A program made the position numbers and the translations under genes. This document shows positions 50,503-59,815 of a DNA stretch of 59,824 bases, piece after piece; position 1 is the first letter of the stretch; each line of letters begins with the position of its first letter. Origin of the DNA: Robinsoniella sp. (lineage in GTDB: Bacteria > Bacillota > Clostridia > Lachnospirales > Lachnospiraceae); the NCBI GenBank assembly GCA_022788205.1, contig JALEVQ010000108.1:1-59824 (forward strand). The letters run 5' to 3'. The notes under the pieces are model-generated. The model was not told the DNA's origin and did not search any database. It saw only the letters and a list, made by a program, of their open reading frames with translations.

Positions 50503-52069
50503 AGCAAGAAATTGCAGTCTAAAGAAAGGAAAACGTCTTCTTCTGATATCGGGCATAGCGGCGATTCTATGTACGGCATGCACGGCTGAAAAAGAAGAAA
50601 ATTCTGCGGAAGTTCCAACGATCCGTGTGATGGCATGGGCGGCGGGACACACGAATGAAAACAGAGATCTTGACCTGGTAAACAAAGCTCTTGGGGATCT
50701 GACGGAGAAGAAAATAGGATGCCGTCTGGAACTTGTCTATTCGCTGAATATTTTGGACTACCGGCTTATTTTGGGATCAAAGGAAAAAACGGAAAACCAG
50801 GTGGATATCGTGGGGATGTACAGTCAACCTTACTGGTCCTATGCGGAAGAAGGATATCTGATGAAGCTGGATTCATTTTTGGAGCAATATGGCGAGGGGA
50901 TTTTTGAAGTTTTAGAATGCGATGCTGAGGAACTTCAGATCAAAATATCCCAGAATTCGGAGGGAATCTATGGAATCCCGAAGGCAATGCCTGAGATCAA
51001 TATTATAGGGGTGGCAGCGCGGAAAGACCTTCTGGAAAAATATCATTTTTCTCTGGACGAAGTAAAAACGCTGGAGGATTTAGAGCCTTTTCTGGAATGC
51101 ATTGCACAGAATGAGGAGCTTTCGCCGATTGTCACAACAGCATGGAACGGCAACTTTTTTATCAATGACAGATTTGATCTGGTAGATAGTGCAGGGGCGA
51201 TTGCGGTTCGCAAGGCAGAGAATTTTGACACAGGGAATAGCGGCTTTGAGCTGGCGAAAGATGGCATAGAGGCATCGGCAGAAAATGGTTTTGTGGTTGA
51301 AAATTTTTTTGAGACACCGGAATTTGAAAACTATATTATGATGATGAAACGGTGGAGAGAAAAGGGAATTTTGACAAATCAACTTGGAAGGCAGGATGAG
51401 ATGGGATTAAATCTGGTGGTTGCAGGAAAAGCGGCTGTGACGGAGATTATCGTCCGCCCTGACGAGACAGAGGAGTGGCTCGGAATGTATGGGGATGAGA
51501 TTGAGATCAAAGGATTTGACATGAAACCGTTTATGACGACGAGCGATAAATGGAGATATAACTGGTGTGTCAGCTCCGAGTGTCAATATCCAGAACTTGC
51601 CGTGCAGGCGCTGGAGCTGATGTACACAGACCCGGAGGTGAACAACCTTATGCTGTATGGTATCCAGGATATCCATTATGTTGTGGACGAAGAGGGCTTC
51701 TTCGGATATCCGGAAGGCGTTGACCAGAATAATGTAGGGTATTTTACAAATGAGAAGTGGCAGTTTAATCGCAAGATAGGCGGTCTGTGGGAAGGAATGT
51801 CAAAAAATCAAAGGCAGGAGATGGAGGAATTTAATGCCCAGGCGGTTTATTCCCCGATCTATGGCTTTGTGCTGGATGAAGAGCCGATCGAGAACGAGTT
51901 AAATCAGATACAGCAGGTGATCTATGATTCTTACTTTACAATTCAGGCAGGATTTGGAGAAGGACAGGAATCTCTAGAGGAATTTCAGGCGAGATTACAA
52001 GAGGCAGGTATTGAAAAAGTGAAGAAAGAGGTAGAGAGACAGATCTTGCAGTGGAAGGCAGAATCCTGA
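50477..52069 (+). CDS. Extracellular solute-binding lipoprotein (family 1, sugar-type)
   Basis: A 530-residue lipoprotein with a basic N-terminus, a hydrophobic signal and a lipobox ending at Cys (ILCTAC, about residue 33). A periplasmic-binding-protein fold follows, with features of large clostridial sugar-binding proteins (TIRVMAWAAGHTNENRD; YGIPKAMPEIN; NWCVSSECQYPELAVQALE). No permease or ATPase gene is adjacent, so it is an orphan receptor or works with a transporter elsewhere. The start is uncertain: ATGs at 50465, 50471 and 50477 all lie within the Sel1 gene; 50477 has GGGG six bases before it. It is followed by a GH3 gene and YesMN-type regulators, suggesting oligosaccharide use. Confidence 0.8.
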   Translation: MQRKNYWHKARNCSLKKGKRLLLISGIAAILCTACTAEKEENSAEVPTIRVMAWAAGHTNENRDLDLVNKALGDLTEKKIGCRLELVYSLNILDYRLILGSKEKTENQVDIVGMYSQPYWSYAEEGYLMKLDSFLEQYGEGIFEVLECDAEELQIKISQNSEGIYGIPKAMPEINIIGVAARKDLLEKYHFSLDEVKTLEDLEPFLECIAQNEELSPIVTTAWNGNFFINDRFDLVDSAGAIAVRKAENFDTGNSGFELAKDGIEASAENGFVVENFFETPEFENYIMMMKRWREKGILTNQLGRQDEMGLNLVVAGKAAVTEIIVRPDETEEWLGMYGDEIEIKGFDMKPFMTTSDKWRYNWCVSSECQYPELAVQALELMYTDPEVNNLMLYGIQDIHYVVDEEGFFGYPEGVDQNNVGYFTNEKWQFNRKIGGLWEGMSKNQRQEMEEFNAQAVYSPIYGFVLDEEPIENELNQIQQVIYDSYFTIQAGFGEGQESLEEFQARLQEAGIEKVKKEVERQILQWKAES

Positions 52070-52101
52070 CAAAAAACGGATAAATGCTGACAAAAAATGG
52101 A
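52066..52101 (+). promoter_or_regulatory. Tandem direct repeats, candidate YesN/AraC-type operator
   Basis: CTGACAAAAAAYGGA occurs twice (52066-52080 and 52087-52101), spaced 21 bp, i.e. two helical turns, ending 18 bp upstream of the GH3 promoter -35. This arrangement suits an AraC-family activator such as the YesN-type regulator encoded at 55381. Confidence 0.6.
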
Positions 52102-52119
52102 GATATCACGGAGACAGTA

Positions 52120-52148
52120 TTGAAAATAAAAAATCTTTATAGTAATAT
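52120..52148 (+). promoter_or_regulatory. Promoter of the GH3 gene
   Basis: -35 TTGAAA, a 17-base spacer, and -10 TAATAT, about 80 bases before the GH3 start. Confidence 0.65.
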
Positions 52149-52226
52149 CCCATACATGACGCGCCGGATAAGACGAATCCATAGTCAATGTGACGAAAAG
52201 AGCGCGGAGGAAGGGAGAATTATTCT

Positions 52227-55200
52227 ATGAAGAGAAAGAAAGCGTATGCGGCGATCTTACTTGCAGGTCTGATGATGACAAACACCTGCATGAGTGCGAT
52301 GGCAGCCACCACATCAAACGAAATCTCGCAGAGAGAAAAAGACAATGCAGAGCTCGCAAAGAGAGTTGCGGAGGAAGGTATGGTTCTGCTGGAGAATCAT
52401 GAACAGGCACTTCCAATCAAAGAACAGACGATTGCATTGTTCGGAAATGGAGCAATCCGCACAGTTCGTGGGGGAACAGGTTCCGGAGACCCGTTCAACG
52501 GAGGATTGAGCGGTGGCGGTGATGCCTTGGTTGACTTAAGTGAGCGGTACCATATCAACATCTATGACGCTTTCGTTGCGGCAGGCTATAACGTGACAAC
52601 GGCTGACTTCCTGACTGAATTTGCCAAAGGATACGACGAAGAAAAAGTGGCAGCAGGTGCGAATCCGATGGCAACTTTTGCTTATCCTGAGATGGAAGTG
52701 ACAGAGGATTTGGTCAATCAGGCAAAAGAGGGAACCGACACAGCGATCTATGTGATCAGCCGCAATGCAGGTGAAGGCGCAGACAGAAGCCAGACGACAA
52801 AAACAGGACAGTCGATCGCAGGAGAAGAGTTTGAAGTAGGTGACTATGAGCTGACAGAGCTTGAAAAGAAAAACCTGGAGTTAGTTGCAAAATCATTTGA
52901 TCGTGTCGTGGTGGTACTGAACGTAGGCGGCGTCATCGACACGAAATTTATGAGTGAGATCGAAGGACTTGACGCTCTGCTCTATATGTCGCAGGCAGGT
53001 CAGGAGGCAGGAACTGCGCTGGTCGATGTCGTGACAGGCAAGACAACTCCGTCAGGAAAACTGACCTCCACATGGGCAAAACAGTATGCAGATTATCCGG
53101 CATCTGATACGTTCGCGTCAAACGATGGCGATGTGGATACGGAATATTATACAGAGGGCATTTATGTAGGATATCGCTACTTTGATACATTCGGCATTGA
53201 GCCGGCATATGAGTTTGGATATGGTTTATCCTACACAGAATTTGACACACAGATCCTCTCTGTGGAGGCAGATGAAGAGCAGGTGAGCGTAAAAGTCTCT
53301 GTGACAAATACAGGCGATACCTATGCAGGAAAAGAGGTTGTCCAAGTTTATTTCTCCGCACCGGACAGCGAGAAGGCAGAGAAGGAATATCAGGAATTAG
53401 CTGCATATGCGAAGACAGATCTGCTGCAGCCGGGACAGTCCCAGGAGTTGACAATCTGCTATAGCACGAAGGATATGGCTTACTACGATGAGGCAGAGGC
53501 GGCTTATATGCTGGACGCAGGAAACTATGTGGTGCGTGTCGGAAATTCTTCCAGAAATACACATGTGGCAGCCGTCTTATCTCTGGATGAGACAGTGAAG
53601 ACGGAGCAGCTGAGCAATCAGCTGACTGTGCCGGAAGAACTCCAGTTTGAAGAGCTGTCAAAGAAAGAAGCAACCCCGTATACCTATGAGGGAGAAGCAG
53701 ACGAAATCGCAGCAGCGCAGACAATTGCTCTCTCCAAAGAGGTGTTTGGAGAGCCAGAAAATCATGCGTCCGCATACGACGATGAGAGCGTGACAACATA
53801 CACCACCGACCCATCCTATGAGGCAAAACAGCCTTATGAGAAAGTGGAAGTAGTGGATGCAAAAGAAGGGGCAACACTGCTGGATGTGTATAATGGAGAA
53901 GTTTCCCTGGAAGAGTTTGTGGCACAGATGTCAGTGGAAGAACTTGCTACTCTGAACTGTGGCTCCGGCTGGGGTGTTGCCAACGAGAATTCTCCAATCG
54001 TGGGATCGAACTCTGACACGATTCCGGGCGCAGCAGGAGAGACGACGGTCAATTATTTTGACAGCTATGGAATTCCTTCCATCGTTGTCGCAGATGGTCC
54101 TGGAGGAGTCCGCGTAAAACAGGAGTATGTTGCGACAGATGTCAACACAGGAGAAGAGGAAACGTATTACCAGTACTGCACAGCATGGCCGGTATCTGTG
54201 CTTCGCGGTCAGACATGGAATACAGAGCTTCTGGAAGAGCTGGGTGAAGGCTTTGCGAGAGAGCTGAAAGAAATGGGAATCACCATCGTACTCGGACCAA
54301 GCTTGAACATCCACAGAGATCCACTGTGCGGAAGAAACTTTGAGTATTACTCTGAGGATCCTCTGATTGCAGGAACAATGTCAGCGGCAGTGACAAACGG
54401 CGTACAGGAGACACCAGGCGTCGGCGCTTGTCTGAAGCACTATGCAGGAAACAATCAGGAGACCAACCGAAACGCGACGAACAGCGTGATCAGTGAGCGT
54501 GCGCTGCGTGAGATCTATGTGAAAGGATTCGAGATTGCAGTCAAAGCTTCTCATCCGATGTCCATCATGACATCCTATAACTTGATCAATGGTATCCCGG
54601 CAGGGGACAACTATGATCTGTGCACCGATCTGCCAAGAGGAGAGTGGGGATTCGATGGTCTGATCATGACAGACTGGAACGGCGGAATGTCTACACCAGC
54701 ATTGTCCATGCATGCAGGAAACGATATGATTATGCCAGGCGGAACGGAGAGAGCAGAAAACATCCAGGGCGGTGTTCAGGATCTGAAGCCTGGATTTGAT
54801 GAGAGAGGACAGGTGGCACTGAAGACCACTATCATGTATGGTTCTTTTGAAGTATCTTCCGCACAGTGGGGCGAATTCGTCCTTGACGCAAACGGAACAG
54901 AGGAAGAAGTGGCACAGCTTGGAGAAGGCTATACAGCGTCTGTGAACGAAAACGGTGAGATCGTGGTCAATGATGAGCCAGTCTACACAGTCTATGAGTC
55001 AAACTTCTGGCAGGGAACGGGAGAATTTAAAAATCCTCTGACAACTGAAGTGGCATCTGTGAGCGAAGATGGAAAGCAGATCATCTATCACGGAAATTAT
55101 GCGGAAGACCCGATTTGTATCGGAGATATCCAGAAATCAGTGATGAACAATCTGAGAGTGATCATGAACTCAATCGCCATGGAAGCATTCTACGGTGAAG

Positions 55201-55280
55201 ACCAGGTGAAGATCACAAGCTGGTCAGAAGGCGCAGAGCTCGTATCTCCAGTAGCAGTTGAGAGAAGTGAAGTAAAATAA
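52227..55280 (+). CDS. Secreted domain-permuted GH3 glycoside hydrolase (beta-glucosidase-like)
   Basis: A 1,017-residue enzyme with a signal peptide (about 1-26, cleavage after AMA). The GH3 C-terminal domain comes first (about 45-330, with GGTGSGD near residue 82), then a fibronectin-III-like domain (about 350-440), then the catalytic barrel (about 600-830). KHYAGNN and SYNLINGIPAGDN are present, and the nucleophile is in FDGLIMTDW (Asp 816). The permuted order is known for clostridial beta-glucosidase-type enzymes. It is an intact relative of the truncated frame at 6685. AGGGAG precedes the ATG. The neighbouring solute-binding protein and YesMN-type regulators suggest glycoside breakdown outside the cell. 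Confidence 0.9.
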   Translation: MKRKKAYAAILLAGLMMTNTCMSAMAATTSNEISQREKDNAELAKRVAEEGMVLLENHEQALPIKEQTIALFGNGAIRTVRGGTGSGDPFNGGLSGGGDALVDLSERYHINIYDAFVAAGYNVTTADFLTEFAKGYDEEKVAAGANPMATFAYPEMEVTEDLVNQAKEGTDTAIYVISRNAGEGADRSQTTKTGQSIAGEEFEVGDYELTELEKKNLELVAKSFDRVVVVLNVGGVIDTKFMSEIEGLDALLYMSQAGQEAGTALVDVVTGKTTPSGKLTSTWAKQYADYPASDTFASNDGDVDTEYYTEGIYVGYRYFDTFGIEPAYEFGYGLSYTEFDTQILSVEADEEQVSVKVSVTNTGDTYAGKEVVQVYFSAPDSEKAEKEYQELAAYAKTDLLQPGQSQELTICYSTKDMAYYDEAEAAYMLDAGNYVVRVGNSSRNTHVAAVLSLDETVKTEQLSNQLTVPEELQFEELSKKEATPYTYEGEADEIAAAQTIALSKEVFGEPENHASAYDDESVTTYTTDPSYEAKQPYEKVEVVDAKEGATLLDVYNGEVSLEEFVAQMSVEELATLNCGSGWGVANENSPIVGSNSDTIPGAAGETTVNYFDSYGIPSIVVADGPGGVRVKQEYVATDVNTGEEETYYQYCTAWPVSVLRGQTWNTELLEELGEGFARELKEMGITIVLGPSLNIHRDPLCGRNFEYYSEDPLIAGTMSAAVTNGVQETPGVGACLKHYAGNNQETNRNATNSVISERALREIYVKGFEIAVKASHPMSIMTSYNLINGIPAGDNYDLCTDLPRGEWGFDGLIMTDWNGGMSTPALSMHAGNDMIMPGGTERAENIQGGVQDLKPGFDERGQVALKTTIMYGSFEVSSAQWGEFVLDANGTEEEVAQLGEGYTASVNENGEIVVNDEPVYTVYESNFWQGTGEFKNPLTTEVASVSEDGKQIIYHGNYAEDPICIGDIQKSVMNNLRVIMNSIAMEAFYGEDQVKITSWSEGAELVSPVAVERSEVK

Positions 55281-55323
55281 AAACGAAGTGAAATAAAAGA
55301 TAGATCTTCGATTCAGGAATAGG

Positions 55324-55383
55324 TAGGTTCCAGTGATTCTCCGCAAAACAACAGAATGTTTTGCGGAAAATCGCCGGGACCTA
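55324..55383. terminator. Convergent terminator (CCGCAAAA/TTTTGCGG type)
   Basis: A long, slightly bulged palindrome with a perfect inner TCCGCAAAACA / TGTTTTGCGGA stem lies between the GH3 gene and the leftward regulator. Its inner part resembles the hairpins at 1838 and 31204. Confidence 0.7.
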
Positions 55384-56154
55384 TATTTGATGTAGAGAAA
55401 ATTTTTGGCGGAAGTCTTTTGGGGACAATCCGGTCTCTTCCTTGAAACATTTGGCAAAGTAAGAAAAATTCTGATATCCGCATTTCAGGGCGACAGTCTG
55501 AATCTGCATATCGGTGTAGCGCAGCAGAGACATCGCTTTTTCCATCCTTTTTTTTAATAAAAAGTCGGGAAGACTTTGCCCGATCTCGCGCTTGAAGCAT
55601 TTGGCAAGGTAGTCAGGATTTAAAAAGAAGTGCGATGCAAGCTCTTTTCTGGAATAGTTTTTCTCAGGGTGCTCCTCGATCATCGCGGCAATCTGGGCGA
55701 TGGTGTCGGAGAGGGAGGAGCGATCGGACGAATCACTATATTCTGAGGAGAGTTCCTGCCTTTTTTTATGAAGCTGGCGCTGATCAAAGGTAAATGCGAT
55801 GGCACGCTGTAAAGTGGTCAACAGTTGATCTGAGGACACCGGTTTTAAAAGGTAATCAAAAACATGATATCGGATGCCGGCGGTTGCGTACTGAAAATCT
55901 GCATGGCATGTCAGCAGGATTGAGGTGATCATTTTGCCGTGATCCTGTATCCACTGCAAAAGATCGAAGCCAGATTCGCCGGGCATCTCAATGTCGCAGA
56001 TCAAAAGAGAGACCGGATGGCTTTCTATGTACTCCTTTGCACTCTCCACATCATAGCACGTTCCGATGGAAGAGAAGGAGAGAGGAAGATCTAAGACCTG
56101 TAATTTGAGTGCTTCCAGTGTCAGCACTTCATCATCGACTAATAAAAGATTCAA
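55381..56154 (-). CDS. YesN-type response regulator with AraC DNA-binding domain
   Basis: A 257-residue regulator with a receiver domain (LLVDDEVLTLEAL, phosphoacceptor Asp in LICDIEMPGESGFD near residue 55, Lys in YLLKPVSSDQ near 106) and a C-terminal AraC domain with two helix-turn-helix units (about 155-255; SRKELASHFFLNPDYLAKCFK and VALKCGYQNFSYFAKCFKE). The start is a TTG preceded by GGTAGGG. It lies eight bases after the sensor kinase gene and should be phosphorylated by it. The GH3 promoter with tandem repeats at 52066 is a plausible target. Confidence 0.93.
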   Translation of the reverse strand: MNLLLVDDEVLTLEALKLQVLDLPLSFSSIGTCYDVESAKEYIESHPVSLLICDIEMPGESGFDLLQWIQDHGKMITSILLTCHADFQYATAGIRYHVFDYLLKPVSSDQLLTTLQRAIAFTFDQRQLHKKRQELSSEYSDSSDRSSLSDTIAQIAAMIEEHPEKNYSRKELASHFFLNPDYLAKCFKREIGQSLPDFLLKKRMEKAMSLLRYTDMQIQTVALKCGYQNFSYFAKCFKEETGLSPKDFRQKFSLHQI

Positions 56155-56162
56155 TAAAAACC

Positions 56163-57923
56163 CTACCTTTCAACAAGAGATGGCAGATGAATCGATACGA
56201 CTGCACCGCCGTCTCCAGAATCATTGGAAAATGTCAGAGAAGCTTTTCCTTTATAGATATGATATAATCTTCGCTTCACATTTTCAATACCGACATGGCG
56301 CTCACCGGAGGAAGCAGGAAGCAGAGGCGAGCTGCAGAGGGAGTCACACGAGGTGTTAAGTTCTCCGAGAAGTTCATCGGAAAATCCAGGGCCGTTGTCT
56401 TTGACAAAGATTTCGACAAATTCTTCACAGCAGAAAATTTCCAGATGAATCGTCAATGGTTTTTTTCGGGTGAATCCATGTTTGATGCTGTTTTCCACAA
56501 AAGTCTGGATGGTCAGGATTGGGACTTGAATTTCCCCGAGTTCTCCGTGAATCTGATAGGAGAACTGGAACTGTGCGGCGAGGCGAAGCTCCTGGATATG
56601 GAGATAGTTTTTTGTGTGTTCCACCTCGTCCTTCACAGGCGCCAACTCATCTGCTGACTTGAAGGCATAGCGGAAATAGTGGATCAGACCGGTCGCCATC
56701 TCAGTGATCAGGTCATAATGTTTTGTCGCAACCATGCTGCAGATCATATTCAGAGAGTTCAGAAAAAAGTGCGGTTTGATCTGCATGGTCAGATACTGAA
56801 TCTGCGTGTTTGTCTTTTCTAATTTCTCTTCATATACCCTGACTTTGAGCCGTTGAATTTCCTGAATCATCTCGTTAAATGACTGCGTCACCTGCGTAAA
56901 TTCGTCCTTTGTGGGCGGAAGCGGAATCTGTGTCGAGAAATCGCCCTGTTTTACCGCAAGAATTCCCTGAAGCATCCTCTGAAGAGGCGGGAAAATCTGC
57001 CGAAACAGCAGAAGCATAGTGATGAAAATGGTCACAATACTGATCCCGGTCAGCCAGTAAAAGATGTGACGGAACGGCATGGTTTTTTCAAGAAAGTTAT
57101 TTTCTGCGATGCAAAGTGTGATGCCGAAGTTTCCACAGGAAGAATCACAGTGGCTGTAAATATAATTGCCCTGAGGAAATGCTTCGTCTGTCAGAAGAAA
57201 GTAGCACGACGAAGAGAGAGAATCATTTGAGTAATCTTGAATTTCATCAAGGGAGGAATTCGAACAAGACAGCAAAAAAGTATTGTCCTCAAAAAGATGA
57301 AGATCGCTCAGCGGTTCTAGAATCTGCGTGTCTGTGATCCATGCGCCCATGTAAGTGTGGTGATAATATAAAATCTCGATCAAAAAGACCTTTCCGTCAA
57401 TGGATACAGGATACCAGTAAGCAATCTGAGGCTTCGAAATCCCTGGGGTATTTTCCATGTGGTAGCTTGCAATATATTCCTGCAGAGCAAGCCTGTGAGT
57501 GTAGGACTCTTTTTTCCGTGATTTCATGACAAGAGTGTCTGTCTCAGGGACATAGAAAAACAGACCACCGATATTTTTATAGGTAGTCAAAAAAGTTTCC
57601 ATATCTCGCATCATAGAAAGCTGCGCGGTGTAACACGCCTGGGAATTCTGACCAAAGACAGCGCGTTTTGGAGCATAATCAGAGATGGAGGTCAAAAGAT
57701 AGGAAGAAACATGTTCCAGGTCATAGTCCATCCACTGCTGATAAATAGCGAGGGCATCGTTTGTGTCAGACAGTGTCTGTTCCCTCAGTGTCTTTGAGCT
57801 GTAAAGGTGAAGCAAGGCGAGGGTCAGAAACAGCAGAGAACAGATGACGCCACAGATAAAAAGAAATTTTGCGCGGATGGTAGAAAAGTAGTGAGGAAAG
57901 TGAATTTTGATTGCTTTATCCAT
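56163..57923 (-). CDS. YesM-type sensor histidine kinase
   Basis: A 586-residue membrane kinase with a first transmembrane helix at about 18-40, a large extracellular sensor domain (about 41-300), a second helix near 305-325, a HAMP-type linker, a His_kinase domain with the phosphoacceptor in QIKPHFFLNSLNMI near residue 410, and HATPase_c with the N box FVENSIKHGF near 500 and KDNGPGF. This architecture is typical of carbohydrate-sensing YesM proteins. ATG 57923 is chosen because TGGAGG precedes it; the frame runs 41 codons further upstream. It pairs with the AraC-type regulator. Confidence 0.93.
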   Translation of the reverse strand: MDKAIKIHFPHYFSTIRAKFLFICGVICSLLFLTLALLHLYSSKTLREQTLSDTNDALAIYQQWMDYDLEHVSSYLLTSISDYAPKRAVFGQNSQACYTAQLSMMRDMETFLTTYKNIGGLFFYVPETDTLVMKSRKKESYTHRLALQEYIASYHMENTPGISKPQIAYWYPVSIDGKVFLIEILYYHHTYMGAWITDTQILEPLSDLHLFEDNTFLLSCSNSSLDEIQDYSNDSLSSSCYFLLTDEAFPQGNYIYSHCDSSCGNFGITLCIAENNFLEKTMPFRHIFYWLTGISIVTIFITMLLLFRQIFPPLQRMLQGILAVKQGDFSTQIPLPPTKDEFTQVTQSFNEMIQEIQRLKVRVYEEKLEKTNTQIQYLTMQIKPHFFLNSLNMICSMVATKHYDLITEMATGLIHYFRYAFKSADELAPVKDEVEHTKNYLHIQELRLAAQFQFSYQIHGELGEIQVPILTIQTFVENSIKHGFTRKKPLTIHLEIFCCEEFVEIFVKDNGPGFSDELLGELNTSCDSLCSSPLLPASSGERHVGIENVKRRLYHIYKGKASLTFSNDSGDGGAVVSIHLPSLVER

Positions 57924-58016
57924 AAAACCTCCAGAAAGATGAGAGACTGCATATTTAAGTGCAGGACAGGCGGTTTTCCGCTTTTCGTGTGCAGAAACCA
58001 GAAGGCAGAAAGGAAG

Positions 58017-58059
58017 AAAAAGTCCCCCATTTTGAGCGTACAGCAACGAATGAGGGACT
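58017..58059 (-). terminator. Terminator of the ABC-F gene
   Basis: On the minus strand an 11-bp stem with one wobble (AGTCCCTCATT / AATGGGGGACT) is followed by a T run, 28 bases after the ABC-F stop codon. It isolates the YesM gene from upstream transcription. Confidence 0.8.
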
Positions 58060-58086
58060 GTTCTGATCTGGTTCTTTCTGCAAAAA

Positions 58087-59730
58087 TTAGTTGTCTTCTT
58101 CTTTTACGCTTGCATCCACGGTGTAAACCTGACGTTTCTTTGCCATGACATCGCTTGCAAGATATTCGTCGTATGTTGTGATCTTGTCGATCAGAGAACC
58201 GTTTGGCAGAATCTCCATGATACGGTTTGCTGTTGTCTCCACAATCTGATGGTCGTGGGAGGCAAACAGAATCACGCCTGGGAATTTGATCATACCATTG
58301 TTTAAGGCAGTGATCGATTCCATGTCGAGGTGGTTGGTCGGCTCATCGAAAAGAAGCACATTTGCGCCGGAGATCATCATCTTAGAGAGCAGGCAGCGCA
58401 CCTTTTCACCTCCGGACAATACCTTCACCAGCTTCACACCGTCGTCCCCTGCGAACAGCATACGTCCAAGGAATCCACGCACATAGGTCATATCTTTGAT
58501 CTCGGAGAACTGAGTCAGCCAGTCTACGATGGTCAGATCATTGTTGAATTCCTGTGTGCTGTCTTTCGGGAAATACTCCTGGCTGGTGGTGATTCCCCAC
58601 TTGAAACTTCCGCTGTCTGGCTCCATCTCGCCCATCAGAATCTTGAACAGCGTCGTCTTTGCTAGCTCATTGCCGCCGACGAATGCCACTTTGTCATCAT
58701 GGTTCAAAGTGAAAGTCAGATTATCAAGAATCTTGACGCCGTCGATCGTCTTTGTCAGTCCCTCAACGGAGAGCACTTCGTTTCCGATCTCACGGTTTGG
58801 ACGGAAATCGATGTAAGGATATTTACGGCTGGACGGACGAATCTCGTCGAGCTGAATTTTTTCCAGCGCACGTTTTCTGGAAGTTGCCTGTTTGGACTTA
58901 GAAGCGTTGGCGCTGAAACGGGAGATGAACTCCTGCAGCTCTTTGATTTTTTCTTCTTTCTTCTTGTTGGCCTCTTTCATCTGGCGGATCATCAGCTGGC
59001 TGGACTCGTACCAGAAGTCATAGTTTCCGGCATAGAGCTGAATTTTTCCGTAGTCGATATCTGCGATCTGTGTGCAGACTTTATTTAAAAAGTAACGGTC
59101 GTGGGACACGACGATGACCGTATTGTTAAAATTGATCAAAAATTCTTCCAGCCATTCGATCGCACCTAAATCCAGATGGTTGGTCGGCTCGTCGAGCAGC
59201 AGAATATCCGGATTTCCGAAAAGCGCCTGTGCCAGAAGCACTTTGACCTTCTCGTTACCGTTTAAGTCGCGCATCATGGTATAGTGCAGATCTGTGTCGA
59301 TGCCCAGACCGTTTAACAAGGTTGCAGCGTCCGATTCTGCCTCCCATCCGTTTAATTCCGCAAACTCACCTTCCAGCTCGCTGGCACGGATTCCGTCTGC
59401 ATCGGAGAAATCCTCTTTTGCGTAGATGGCTTCTTTTTCTTTCATGATGTCATACAGGCGTTTGTTGCCCATGATGACGGTATCCATAACTGGATAATTA
59501 TCGTATTTAAAATGATCCTGCTGCAGGAAAGAAAGTCTCTGACCTGGAGTGATCGTAATATCTCCTTTTGTTGTATCAAGCTGACCGGATAAAATTTTCA
59601 GAAATGTAGATTTTCCAGCGCCGTTGGCACCAATCAGTCCGTAGCAGTTTCCCTCTGTAAATTTGATATTTACATCCTCAAACAACGCTTTTTTGCCAAT
59701 TCTCAGTGTCACATTATTTGCACTTATCAT
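58087..59730 (-). CDS. ABC-F family ATPase (YkpA/YbiT type)
   Basis: A 547-residue soluble protein with two ABC ATPase domains and no membrane segment, a translation-associated ABC-F protein. Domain 1: Walker A GANGAGKST (34-42), signature LNGNEKVKV, Walker B ILLLDEPTNHLD. The linker (about 245-315) contains FSANASKSKQATSRKR. Domain 2: Walker A is degenerate (GGNELAKTT), but LSGGEKVR and VLLFDEPTNHLD are intact. As I recall, degenerate second Walker A loops of this kind also occur in B. subtilis YkpA, so this is a family trait rather than damage. Such proteins act at the ribosomal E site; antibiotic resistance is not implied. Its own promoter lies upstream. Confidence 0.93.
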   Translation of the reverse strand: MISANNVTLRIGKKALFEDVNIKFTEGNCYGLIGANGAGKSTFLKILSGQLDTTKGDITITPGQRLSFLQQDHFKYDNYPVMDTVIMGNKRLYDIMKEKEAIYAKEDFSDADGIRASELEGEFAELNGWEAESDAATLLNGLGIDTDLHYTMMRDLNGNEKVKVLLAQALFGNPDILLLDEPTNHLDLGAIEWLEEFLINFNNTVIVVSHDRYFLNKVCTQIADIDYGKIQLYAGNYDFWYESSQLMIRQMKEANKKKEEKIKELQEFISRFSANASKSKQATSRKRALEKIQLDEIRPSSRKYPYIDFRPNREIGNEVLSVEGLTKTIDGVKILDNLTFTLNHDDKVAFVGGNELAKTTLFKILMGEMEPDSGSFKWGITTSQEYFPKDSTQEFNNDLTIVDWLTQFSEIKDMTYVRGFLGRMLFAGDDGVKLVKVLSGGEKVRCLLSKMMISGANVLLFDEPTNHLDMESITALNNGMIKFPGVILFASHDHQIVETTANRIMEILPNGSLIDKITTYDEYLASDVMAKKRQVYTVDASVKEEDN

Positions 59731-59787
59731 CTTTAATCCTCATAATCCTTTCTCTCATAAATATAGAACGGTTGCAAAGTCTCTTCT

Positions 59788-59815
59788 ATTGTACTCGAAA
59801 TAGAGAAAAAAGCAA
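59788..59815 (-). promoter_or_regulatory. Promoter of the ABC-F gene
   Basis: On the minus strand: -35 TTGCTT, a 16-base spacer, and -10 TACAAT, about 58 bases upstream of the ATG. Confidence 0.6.

Noticed and set aside
52948-53925. A 325-codon antisense frame inside the GH3 gene
   Set aside because: The composition (rich in Arg, Pro, Leu, Ser, His) is a mirror of GH3 codons, with no start signals.
58620-58660. Degenerate second Walker A in the ABC-F protein as a possible inactivating mutation
   Set aside because: The same kind of NEL-containing loop is, as I recall it, typical of the YkpA/YbiT group, so it is a family feature and not novel.
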